From Balamuthia mandrillaris (Eukaryota; Discosea; Longamoebia; Balamuthiidae), in contig JAVKOQ010000010.1 in NCBI GenBank assembly GCA_031835245.1, forward strand, positions 62,001 through 126,000: DNA of 64,000 nt. The letters run 5' to 3'. The notes beneath the pieces are model-generated. The model was given only the letters and a program-made list of their open reading frames with translations. It was not told where the DNA came from and did no database searches. Of the stretch, positions 1 to 10,959 are shown piece by piece. Position 1 is the first letter of the stretch; every line of letters begins with the position of its first letter. The position numbers were made by a program, and so were the translations under genes.

Positions 1-2658
1 TCCTTTCTTCCTCCTCTTTTTTCAGTCTCTCTTCCTCTTCTTTTCTCTTTCTTGCCTGTTCTTCTAGCCGTTTTCGCTCTTCCTCTTCTTTTCTCTTTCT
101 CTCTTCCTCTTCTTTTCGCTTTCTTTCTTCTTCTTTACGTTTTCTCTCCTCTTCTACTTGTCTTTCATGTTCAATTCGCAATCTTTCTTCTTCCTCCCTT
201 TTCAATCGTTCTTCCTCGGCAATTCTTTTCTTCTCTTCTTCTTCCTTTCGTTTTCGTTCTTCTTCCTCTAGTTTTCTTCGTGTTTCTTCCTCAATTCGTT
301 TTTTCTCTTCTTCCTCGCGTTTCTTTCGTTCTTCCTCTGCTTTCCTGATTCTTTCTTCTTCCTTTCGTTGTCTTTCCTCTTCTTCCTTTCGCTTTCTTTT
401 TCTTTCCTCTTCTTCCTTCCTTTTGCGTTCCTCCTCTTTGATTCTTCTTTCTTCTTCAAGTCGAATTCGTTCTTCTTCCTCTTTTCGTTTTCTTTCCTCT
501 TCTTCCTTTCGCTTCCTGTCCTCTTCTTCAATTCTCTTTCTCTCCTCTTCTTCTTTTCTCCGTCTTTCCTCTTCTTCTAGTCGCTTCCTTTCTTCTTCTT
601 TTCGTTTTCTTTCCTCTTCAAGGCGTATTCTTTCCTCTTCCTCTTTTCGTTTTCTCTCCTCTTCTTCAAGGCGTATTCTTTCTTCTTCCTCCTTTCGTTT
701 TCGTTCTTCCTCTTCTGCTCTCTGTCGTTCCTCTTCTTCAAGACGTTTCCTCTCTTCTTCCTCTTTCCGTTTTCTTTCCTCTTCTTCAAGGCGTATTCTT
801 TCTTCTTCCTCCTTTCTTTTTCGTTCCTGTTCTTCTAATCGCTCCCTTTCCTCTTCCTCCTCCTGTCGTTTTCTTTCTTCCTCTTTTCGCTTTCTTTCCT
901 CTTCTTCTATTCGTTTCCTTTCCTCTTCCTCCTTTCGTTTTCTTTCCTCTTCCTCAAGACGTATTCTTTCTTCTTCCTCCTTTCGTTTTCTTTCCTCTTC
1001 TTCAAGGCGTATTCTTTCCTCTTCCTCCTTTCGCTTTCGTTCCTCTTCCTCTTTTCGCTTCCTGTCTTCTTCCTCCTTTCGTTTTCTCTCCTCTTCTTCA
1101 AGGCGTATTCTTTCTTCCTCCTTTCGCTTTCTTTCTTCTTCCTCTTTTCGTTTTCTTCTCTTCTGCGTTGTCTCTCTTCTTCCTCCTTTTGCTTTCTCTC
1201 CCTCTTCCGCATTCTTCTTCCTCTCTTGTCGTTTCCGCTTCTCTCTCTGTCGCTCCTCTTCTTCAAGGCGTTGTCTCTCTTCTTCCCCTGCCTCTTCCTA
1301 GTCGCCTTTCCTCTTCCTCCTTTCTTCCTCTTCTTCTGCAAGGCGTATTCTTTCCTCTTCCTCCTTTCGTATTCTTTCCTCTCCCTCCTTTCGTTTGTCT
1401 CTCTCTTCAAGGCGTTTTCCTTTCCTTTGCTTGCCTCATCCTCTAATCGCTTCCTTTCTTCTTCCTCTTTTCGTTTCCTTTCTTCTTCTTCTAGGCGTAG
1501 TCTCTCCTCTTCCTCCTTTCGTTTTCTTTCCTCTTCCTCAAGACGTATTCTTTCTTCTTCCTCTTTCCGTATTCTTTCCTCCTCTTCCTTTCGTTTTCTT
1601 TCTTCCTCTTCTGCTCTCTGTCGTTCCTCTTCTAGGCGTATTCTCTCTTCTTCCTCCTTTCGTTTTCTCTCCTCTTCTTCAAGGCGTATTCTTTCTTCTT
1701 CCTCCTTTCGCTTTTTTTCCTCTTCCTCAAGACGTTTTCGTTCCTCTTCCTCTTTTCGCTTTCTTTCCTCTTCCTCAAGTCGGTTTCGTTCTTCTTCCCT
1801 TCTCTTTCGTTCCTCTTCATCTTTCCTCCGCCGTTCCTCTTCTTCCTCCTCCTCCTTTCGCTTTCTTTCCGCCTCTTCAGCCTGTAGCCTTTCTTCTTCC
1901 TCTTTTCTCTTTCTTTCTTCCTCTTCAGCCCTTAATTTTTCTTCTTTCCTCTTGAGTTCTTCCTCCTCTTCGATTCGCTTTCGCTCTTCCTCTTGTCTCT
2001 TTCGTTCCTCCTCTTCTTGTCTCTTCCGTTCTTCATCTTCTTCTTTAATTCTTTTTTGTTCCTCTTCTTCCTTCCTTATTTGGGCTTCCTCTTCTGCTTT
2101 CCTCTTGCTCTCTTCTTCTTTTAGTCTTTCTCTCTCTTCCTCTTCTTTTCTCCTCCTCTCTTCTTCCAATCTCTTTGCGTCTTCGATCCGCTTTGTCTCT
2201 TCTTGCTTTCGCTGCTCCTCCTCTTCTAACCTCTTCCTTTCCTCCTCTTCTTCTTTTCGCTTTTTTTCCTCCTCCTCCTCCTCCGCTGCTTGTTTCCTCA
2301 TCCTCTCCTCTCCTTCTATTTCTTGTTGTCTCTCCTTCTCTTCATCCTCCTCTTTCTGCTTCAGCTTCTCCGGTGCGACCGCTTCCTCCCTCGTCTGCGG
2401 CTCCTTCGCCTTGTTCGCCCCTGCTTCTCCTCTTTCTCGTTGGCTTCTTGCCGCCTCTCGTCCTCTCCTCTTGTCGTTCCACCGGGAGATCAGCCGAAAG
2501 GCAGCCGGAACGGCAGCCGCCACCAACAGAGCCCCGACAGCGGCGTTGACGAAAGGAAGAACGGCCAACAGGGCCATGGCCAACGCCACACAGTGCACCG
2601 CCCAATGCCCAAAGAGTCCTCCCCCAAATCCAAGGTGGTGGTCAAACTCGTCCTCCAT
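1..2658 (-). CDS. Long charged single-alpha-helix protein with N-terminal membrane segment (partial, frame-disrupted)
   Basis: The start is taken at 2658 (MEDEFDHH), although the frame is open a little further upstream. Residues about 17-56 are hydrophobic and could form one or two membrane spans. They are followed by RLISRWNDKRRG and then hundreds of residues of E/K/R repeat such as ERKRKEEEERIRLEEE. That pattern is typical of a stable single alpha helix or very long coiled coil. The repeat runs off the left edge, so at least 880 residues are present. The frame (codon starts 0 mod 3 near 2658, 1 mod 3 at the left edge) shifts several times between about 1150 and 1440. In that stretch the same repeat is read in other frames, giving strings such as KEYALKKRRENE and a stop near 1303. 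Outside it each side stays open in one frame. Base errors in a hard repeat are likely; a decaying gene is possible. I do not recognise a specific family. Confidence 0.6.
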
Positions 2659-3259
2659 TTTTTTTTCCAAAAAAAAAAATTCAAAGTCCAACCAACGCCG
2701 CCCTTCCTTCCTGCGTTTGTCACACACAAAAAAAAAAGTTTAGAGAGAGTGGCACAACAAATCAGACAAACAAAACACCCAAAAAAAAAAAAAAAATAAG
2801 AAGAAGGAAGTAATCAATGAAACCTAAGTGTTACACTTTTTCGAGTAACGGTGGAGCTTTCCGCTTCTTCGTTTTTTTTGGTTTGTTTCTTTAAAACGAA
2901 AGGCACGACAGCGGGTGCGGTTCACAAGACCAAGAGAAGCCTTCTCTCTTTCCTCCTTCTTGATCCACTCCGCACCGCCCCGCACTATACGAATATTATA
3001 TTTTTTTATTATTTTTTTTTGTGAAACAAATAAATTTGATTTTGCTGATTATTTTTAAATTAAAAATTTCCATTTATGATAATAAGTGTCGACGTGTCGA
3101 CGTACTGGAGAGAGGAGAGGGGACAGTAGAGGAGAGAGGACTTGAGAGAAGATAGGAGCGAGGACAAGAGAGTAGTTACATTTTATTTTTATTTTATTCT
3201 TTTTTAACAAAGTTTTTTTTTTCATCGCAATTGTTTACAGCATTACCAGCATTACCTTG
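2659..3259. promoter_or_regulatory. Spacer upstream of the left gene, with paired GTCGAC
   Basis: Non-coding stretch between the start of the left-edge gene and the 3' end of the Rab GAP gene. It is AT-rich, with A and T homopolymers around 2668-2800 and 3000-3060. Two overlapping-spaced copies of the palindrome GTCGAC lie at 3088-3093 and 3096-3101, about 430 bp upstream of the left gene. A purine-rich GAGAGG tract follows at 3108-3175. The regulatory role is inferred only from recurrence of GTCGAC in other spacers of this window. Confidence 0.35.
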
Positions 3260-5921
3260 TTATTCCTCATGTTTCTCTGCTGCTTCTTCTTCTTCAATCG
3301 TCATGACTGAAGGCGGAAGCACCAGAAGCGAAGGAACTTTATCCCCTTCTGTTGCTCTTGTCTCCCCTGCCGCGCTTGTCTTCTCTTCCGCGGTTTCTGC
3401 GGTGGTGGCGGTGGAGCTGCCGCTGTACAATTCCATGACAACAATGCTGCTCCTTCGTCGGTGGTGCCCTCTCCCCAACACGTTGGGTTGGTGGTGGGAA
3501 AGGAAAGGAGAGAGAGCGGGCGATACGTTGCCGTTGTTGGTTGCGTCTTTGAGCAGCCGTGAGGGATGGCCCACCAACGAACTGTCGTTGGGGTTGTTGG
3601 CAGAAACCGGAGATGGAGAAGAAGAGAAAGAAGGCGAAGTTGAAGAGGGGGAAGAGGGGGAGAAAGCGGGAGACGTAGGAGAGAGAAGGTGAGCGGAGCT
3701 TCTTGTTCGGTGGAGCAAGAAACGATGAACGTGGTCCACTTGTTTGGCTTGGGCTTCCTCATCGACTGCTCTGTCTTGTTGATACGTTTGTTCTTGGACG
3801 AGTCCGTCTCCCCATGAAAGCTTTCGTCGGTGTTGATACCCTTCAGCAGCTCTCCTCTCGTTTTGATGCGCTGTTTCTGCTCCTTCCGTTGCTTCCTGGC
3901 ATTTTTGTTTGTCATCTCGGATACTTGTTTCTTTATCAGCATTCTTTCCTGTTATGTCGTCCTCTGACTTGACTGAACGCCTCCTAGCGAGTGAAATGGA
4001 AGTGTGGCTTCTCGACAACGTTGGATGTTGAGAGCACAACGTCAGCACATCAAGAATACGATTACTACTGTTGCTGTCTGACGAAGGAGCAGGAGCAGTG
4101 ACGGGAACGAAGCGATGGTGTTGGTAATGATGTTGACGATCCAATTGAGGACTGCCTGGACCCACCAAAGTTGCTCTTCGCAGAACAGAAGAGTTCCTTC
4201 TTCGCTGTAGCTTTCGTTTAAGATGTTCAGGGATGTCGTTGTTGATGGGAAGTTCTTGTTGTGAGGAAGAAGGCTCGTCTAAGCTAGCCTTCAGTTGAGC
4301 AATCTCCATTGATCTTCTTTGACGTTGCTCCTGTATTGCTTCATCTTCCATCTCTTCTTCGCTTTCTGAGTTCTTGTCGGTCTCTTTTTCTTTTTCAGTT
4401 TCTTCTCCAGAAGAAACTGAAGCTTGTTCTGGTTCCTGTACCTGCTCGCTCATTTCTTGTTCTTCCACTCCAAAGTCAAGTTCGGTTGGCCGATGTTTTC
4501 TTCGTGCGCTGTCTTTTCTCTTCTTTCGTGGCGTCGTTTGAGACACGAAAAGTTTGGAAGGTTTTGCTGGTTTGTGCAAAGCGGAGTAAGGAGAAGTTGT
4601 TGTATCGGTTTCGTTGTTTACTTTTGCTTTCTCTTCATCATCTTCGCTCTCCACTGCTTCTTGACTTTGTTGTGAACGTAAAAGAGGTGAAGACAGAATA
4701 TTGGGGAGACTTTGACTTAAAAGAGAAGGAGATGAAGCTAGCATTTGCTCTTCGTCATCTCCAGATTCGTTAGCAGTGTCGAAGGAAGCTGTTCGTAGAG
4801 TTGGTTCGCTTCTGCTCAGAGCGTTTGTCGACGCGTCGTTCTGGATCTCAGTGACAGGATCTTCAGGAAAGGCAAGCTCCGGAGAGAAAATGTTCTGTTC
4901 TTCCATTTCTCTGAGCACTTGATACTTGTGATAATTGTACATCTCTTCTATCTTTTCGGGAGTTGCGCTCATGAAATCGTTCTCTGCGCTCTGAAGAATG
5001 AAGAAGAAGGAAGAAACAAAACACAAGGAAGAAAGAAAAAACAGTAAATGAGAAGCATGATATTAAGAAACCAGGTCATAAGACAAATGAGAGAGAAAGA
5101 GAACAGACCTTTAACACATCTTCAAACTTGACTTGAACTCGCTTAAGCTTGGAGACCAACCGCAGACCATCACCGTCTCCCAGAATGGTGATTTCATTCA
5201 ACTTTAGAATCGCCAAAGACACTTTGAACAAAAACGCTTTGCCTTCTAAACAGAATATGTCCAACACCCGCAATGTGGTCTTTGTATGTTGTTAAAATGA
5301 GAACATGTTTAACAAGAAAAATATAGAAAAGGAAGGAGGAAGCATAGGAGAAGAAAGAGAGATTAAGAAACATACCTCGAGAGGGGTATAGCCAATGAAT
5401 AAACACATGAACCAAGGAAAACTGATTAAAGCCAAAGGCAAGCCAATGTGACCCATATGAGTATTCATCAGTGGGAAGTACTCCTCCACCAAATCCTCTA
5501 AAACTCGCTGGTCGGCTATAGATCCCGTCATGTCTTTACGTTGTTTTAATTAGTGAAGAAACCAGAGTGCAGAGAAGAAAAGGATATGTACCTTTGGTGA
5601 AATGGTGAGGAAAGAGCTCTTCGCAAATAACCACCAACGTCCAGAATGCTTCCTCTTCGCTCATGTACAGCAATAACACAGCACAAATGATATTCTGTGT
5701 TATAGGAAGGACAAGTTTGTATTCAAACATAGCAAGACGATGTGCAAGAAGCAGAAGAACAAGACCAAGCAAAAGAACAAGACAAACCATCGATTGGCAG
5801 TAACCTATATTGGGATTTCTCCACGAATACGCCACTAGAACATTACGCAGGGCCTCGCAGCCAGCCTCAGTTTGATAATACGGATGCTCCGGAAAGCTTC
5901 TCTTGATATCCTACAATGTCC

Positions 5922-5960
<39 letters not shown>

Positions 5961-7638
5961 GAGAACAAAGAGAAGAGACGATAGAAGCAGTGAAAGCGAG
6001 TACCGTATCGATTTCTTTCGTAGCTCTGCTAACCCTGCTGGAGTGTGCTTGCAATATAGACTGATAATAGCCGGGCTTTATGTTCAACGTATAAATGGAT
6101 CCTAGAAGTACTTGCCACATGGTTCCTTTTGAAAAAAATAAATAATGGCAATAAATAATGGATCGACATAGGAAGCAAGAAAAAAAAACAACAAACCTCG
6201 AAGAATATCAGGGATGCCTTCTTTGATCAACGAATGTAACCGAGTCGTCTTGATAACTTCGGATCCCCACCCATGTCTCCGTATATAAGCCTCCCAATAT
6301 TTTGTCTGCTCTTCCGCTTTCTTAATATAATCCGCAGAGAAATGTGAGGGGTCGGCAAGAAGAGAAGCATCAATGCCAATAAAGTCTGTTCTGCCTCCAA
6401 GAACTTGTGTTTGTGGAGACTCTTGTTCCTTTTGTTCTTGTTGGGCTTTGTTGGTGTCAGCATTCGAGTTGTTTTGTTTTTGTTGGAGAAGTATGGCTCC
6501 TTTTCCCGTGGCAGCCTCTGGGTTCTTGGAGATCCATTGTTGGTAGAGCAAGTTGAAGACTTGGCTCTGTTGCACTTTGAAAGAGAAGACGTACTTTATA
6601 AACGAGAAGAAAAACGTTAATGTTAAGTACTCAAACGGAAGATCAGAAATTAAAGAAGAAAAAATGCTTGTTGTGCAACCAAGGGAGAAGAACATAGAAG
6701 ATAGAATCATAGAGAAGTAAAAGGAATACAAGAAGAGAGAATCGGTACTTTGTTACTCATGGTATCCACTTCTATCAAGTTGGTGTCAGCACGAGAAACT
6801 TGCAACACATCCGCAAACGCGATAATCACAGTGAACACTTCACAAGTGGGTCTCGAAGAAGCAGGAGGGCCACATGAAGATTTACGATCCTCTGTTTTGT
6901 GGTTGTTTGCCTTGGATTCGGAAGAAGGAGCAAAGGAAAGATGAAAACTGGCATAGTTGGTGCTTATGTACAAACGGCCTTCGTTGTAAAGAGATGCCAT
7001 CCACAAATGACATGCAAAGTCTTAAAGAGGAAGAACAATGAGAGAGAGAAGAGAGTCAGAGTGAGAAAACAAGAAAAGAGAGAAGAGAGCGAACCGCCAA
7101 GCAAAGATTCATGACTTGGAAAACGAAAGATTCGCCTAAACTTTCTATTTCGAATCATAGCCTTCAGTTCTTTTTTCGTAAGAAATGTGGCAACAAACTG
7201 CCATTCATCCATATCTCCACTCTCCATCATATCGGTTGCTATTGATGATAGCGAAGTAACAGATGCAGAAGTAGACGAAGTCGAGAATGAAGAAGAAACA
7301 GATGAGGAAAAAGATGAAGATGCAGGCAACACAGAAGAAGACGAGGAAGAGGAGGGTAGATGAACCCAAGAAGAATCGTCACCAATGTTACAGTCATAAT
7401 CAGGAAGAGAGGAAGAGGAGGAATATGGAGAAGAATCAAGAGAAGAGGGATTGCTAGAGAGAACGCGACGACGACGAACAGGAGGAGGGGTGTAGATGGA
7501 AACAATCATTGGGCGATGGATTTCTTGCACGAGCTGATCCATCGCCATACACCATAGAAGCCACAACAGATCTTTAGCTTTCTCCCATTTGTGATTAAAG
7601 TCAAAGAATATTAACTGATTTGGAAGAGAGAGAGAGAG

Positions 7639-7670
<32 letters not shown>

Positions 7671-9555
7671 AGAGAGCAAGAAAATCAGTACGAATACAAG
7701 GAAAGGGAAGAGAAAGTCGAAAGAGAGAGACCTCGTGTTCATTGGCGGTATTGGTAAGACAAATGGCAGGTGAGTTGGGATGTGGATCTTGCGGAGGTAC
7801 ACGCGATAGAGAACAGATCTCCTTCCAAGGCACTATGACCTTGGTAAAGCCGAATTTCCCGCTGTGAAAGCATAAATGATTCTGCGACACGAACATTCGC
7901 CCTTTGCGCTGCACGTTTCGCGTTTGCATTGTGCAACGATAAACTGTACGGAGCATAAAAATATTGTTACAAGAAGTGCAAAAGAAATGACAAGGATAAC
8001 ACCCTATACCTAGAAGATGCGGCTCTTCACAAGTATCAGCAAAGTGTCTATTCCATGTGTGTTCTTCCTCTTGTCGTCTTTTTTGTTTCTCTCTTCGCTG
8101 TTCCTCAGCAGAAGTAACAGATGAAGAAGGGACATAACTCCTCAACCGAAAGCTGGCTGTGCCACTTCGTTTGATCTTTCTGTTGTTCATCTCGCCATTC
8201 GCTTTGGCAGTTTCACCGTCGAAAGAAGAACAAGGCGAAGCAGAAGCAGAAGATGATGACATCGAAGGAGCGCAGCTGTATTTTCTGTTGACACGCATCG
8301 AACGAGCAGTGAGGGGTCTTTCATCAGTAAAATTTGCGTTGTTGTTGAAAGTACGTTCATCGATGGACTTGGTGCGTTGTCTTCTCTTTTGCAGCGTTGC
8401 AGAGAGTTTTGAGAAGGACGCTGATATGGTGAATGAGGATTCAGAGGATTGATCTTCTTCCGAAGGAATGGCAAGTGATGGTAAAGAAGAAGATGAAACT
8501 GAAGACGAAGAAGAACAAGAACAAGGAACGGAAGAACAAGAAGAGCAAGAAGTTGATGAGGAAGTAGAAGAGGTTGTGGGTTGCGAAGAAGTGTTCCTGT
8601 TGTAGACCTTAGCTTTGAGGCCGGTCAGCTCAGCAGAAATCCGTAAAAGGGGTCGTTGTTTGAATGACGGTTGTGATCCTCTTTTTTGTTGTTGCAGTCT
8701 TTCTTTTGTTGATGTCACAAAATGAGGAGGCGGTGGCGGTGGAGGAGGCGGTGGAGGAGCAAATGTGGACAAAGAAGTAGCAGAGGAGCTTCTATTGTAA
8801 ACGGCTGTGGTAGAATTGTTTACTTTCACCTCTTGCTTCTTCTGCGCATTTGCTCCTTTGCTTTCTATGTGGTCCTCTTTTTCGTTTGCTCCGTTCTCTG
8901 CTGCTTGTTGTTGTCCTTCTTTGGGTTCTTCTTTTTCTTTCTTTTGCTGTTGATCTCTTTCTTCCTCCTCTTCAATGGAAGAAGCAGAAGAGCCAAGAGC
9001 CATCGTTTGGAGCTTCAACTCTAAGAAGCTCCAAAGCTCGTTCTCCTCCACTGCCACCGAACGGTTGAAGAAAGAGCAGGCCACCACCAAGTTGCTCTCC
9101 AGCCACTTCCAATGCTGCTCTATCGCCTCCAGGCCTTTGGCCTGAGCCACCACCAACACGTGCTCTTGTTGCTTTTGCTGTTGCTGTGGCTGCGAAGGCT
9201 CGTTCTGTCGCTTCTTCGTTTGTTGTTTCGCTTCTCTCTCTTTTTCGTTTTCGTTTTGATGGTGAGAAGAAGACAACCGAAACAGCTTGCTCATAACTTT
9301 TCGTTGCGGTGGTGGTTGTGAATGTGGTTGTTGCGGTGGTAGCTGTTTGTGACGCGAGTCCTGACGCAGCAAAATGCGGAACCGAAAGAGGTGCAGCGGG
9401 GAGGCGGCCTCCGGTTTGTTGTTGTTGGCGGCGCTTCGTTCCGCTTCTCCTTGTTTGTGTTGTTCCAACCGGAAAAAAGGGTTCTCCTTGAGCATGGACC
9501 ATTGGAAGCCCGACCCGGGTTGCTCCGAAGCGGACACCCTAAGGAAGACCCACAT
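3260..9555 (-). CDS. TBC1D8/9-like Rab GTPase-activating protein (two GRAM-type regions plus TBC domain)
   Basis: Ten exons: 9555-7732, 7614-7095, 7020-6749, 6593-6197, 6125-6004, 5910-5788, 5694-5592, 5533-5376, 5279-5109 and 4990-3260. All phases match, giving about 1806 residues. The start is supported by MWV...ENPFFRLEQ, which resembles the N terminus of TBC1D9. A GRAM domain lies near residues 530-610 ([20 protein letters not shown]). A second, divergent GRAM-like part begins at [19 protein letters not shown]. The TBC domain spans exons 4-9 and keeps both catalytic fingers: Arg in [14 protein letters not shown] and Gln in NIGYCQSM. It should therefore be an active GAP that speeds GTP hydrolysis by a Rab on endomembranes. 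The long C-terminal exon is Ser/Glu-rich and disordered; I see no EF-hand. Poly-Pro at about 8720-8755 and poly-Ser runs interrupt the first exon. Introns carry sense-strand CT repeats (for example 7621-7676). Confidence 0.9.
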
Positions 9556-9612
9556 CTTGCTTTTTTCTTTGTTCTGTTTGTTTTTTTAAAAACCACATGT
9601 CAGACCCACCGC

Positions 9613-9618
9613 AAAGAA

Positions 9619-9677
<59 letters not shown>
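9613..9677. repeat. (GAAA)n microsatellite
   Basis: About 16 near-perfect GAAA units on the + strand, just upstream of the Rab GAP start (9555). More broken GAAA units continue to about 9717. It lies in the 5' flank, not in a coding region. Confidence 0.9.
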
Positions 9678-10323
9678 GGGAGAAAGAAGAAACAGAAGAG
9701 AGAAAGAAAGAAAGAAACCTTTTTGTTTGTTGTCCGCCCTTTCTCTCCTGGATAGTTTGTCTGCGTGGAAACTTTGTTGGTTATGTTTGCGCAAAATCAA
9801 AAAAAATCAAAAGGTGAGGAGGTTGGGTTGAAGAATTAAAAAAAAAAAACACCGGAGCCGACAAGCAAGGAGGAACAGCAACCAAAAAAAAAAAAAAAAA
9901 AGAACTTGCTTTCACTCTTGTCAAACTGTTGCTCCTCACTTCATAATTTTTTTTTTTCTGATTGCCTGTTTTCTGCCTCCACCCGCCGAAATTTACGCCC
10001 GGTCGATTGTTTTTGCGTATTACCTTCCTTTTTGTCGGGAATTTTGTCGACCAATAGATCACCAATAGGAATGATCTCACCCCTCGAGCATTTGTTTTGG
10101 GAGAAAGAAACTGTCCGAGATCGGAGTCGAACGCGTGATGTGTCAGGACCAAAAAAAAAATAAAAAATAAAATTGTTGGCAACCGGAGTTGAACGGATGA
10201 CATGTATATGGGGGCACGCAATAGCCGCATAACGTCGAAATAACGCAGCAGGAAAAGAAGCAAAAGACAAACAAGTAACGTCTCCAAAAGCTGAACCGCG
10301 TTGATAGCGAACTGTTTGAGAGG
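9678..10323. promoter_or_regulatory. Divergent spacer between Rab GAP and RasGEF genes
   Basis: The two flanking genes start at 9555 (-) and 10324 (+), so this is a shared upstream region. It contains A/T homopolymer runs (9839-9850, 9884-9901, 9949-9958), one GTCGAC at 10046-10051 and the pair of tRNA-3'-end-like elements at 10115-10200, annotated separately. Weak ORFs here are low-complexity shadows. Confidence 0.4.
10115..10200 (-). other. Tandem pair of tRNA 3'-end-like / B-box-like elements
   Basis: On the - strand GTTCAACTCC (10194-10185) is followed by a T-rich run (10172-10151) and then GTTCGACTCC (10132-10123). Both fit the B-box/T-loop pattern GWTCRANNC. Each is followed at roughly the right distance by a possible 7-nt acceptor strand and A. 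I could not fold a full tRNA: the matching 5' acceptor strands and D/anticodon arms are missing. Decayed tRNA or SINE relics are the likeliest reading. Confidence 0.35.
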
Positions 10324-10927
10324 ATGGCTTCCTCTCCTTCTTTTTCTTCTTCTTCTTCTTCTTCTTCTTCTTCCAATGGAACCTCCACCGAGGAACCAAT
10401 TCAACAAAATGGCTCAGCCGGTAACGCTCAGCACCCTCCATCCTCGGCCAATTCTTCTTCCTCGTCTTCTTCCTCTTCTTCTCCTTCCACTGCCAACACA
10501 TGGGCCAAAGCCTCCTACCAAACCGCCTCTCCAACCACGCAGTGGCTCAAGACCACCACCAGCCTCAACCGAACCGGAAAACGCCTCCTCTCTGGCGGTG
10601 GAAGCACCACCGATATAACTGCTACGCCTTCCGCTTCTCCTCTTTCTTCTTCCACTTCAACTCCCTCCTCTCCTTCTGCTTCTGGTTCTGTGACTTCTTC
10701 CCCTGTCCCTTCTTTGCCCACTTCTTCTTCGGCTTCTTCTTCCCCACAGGGCGGCGCATCCTCAACTACTCCACGAAATAGCAACAAAGAGACCGAGGGT
10801 GCGTCTTCCGCCACTTCGCCACCTTCTTCAACCTCTTTTACTGCTTCCTCTTCCACTTCTTCTTTTGGCGTTGGAATAGTCACAGCACGTCGCAGCCGAC
10901 GCAAGGACAGCGCAGGCGGCAGCAATG

Positions 10928-10959
<32 letters not shown>

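Noticed and set aside
423-2743. Long + strand ORFs rich in Ser/Phe/Arg (423-1301, 1226-2743)
   Set aside because: They are antisense shadows of the E/K/R repeat on the - strand; no composition other than repeat complement.
3301-3942. 213-codon - strand ORF at the end of the Rab GAP gene
   Set aside because: Alternative frame of the Ser/Glu-rich last exon; the main frame is continuous with the TBC domain exons.
10115-10200. Complete tRNA genes at the B-box-like sites here and at 62240-62345
   Set aside because: No matching acceptor 5' strand, D-arm or anticodon arm could be placed; only T-arm-like ends are present.
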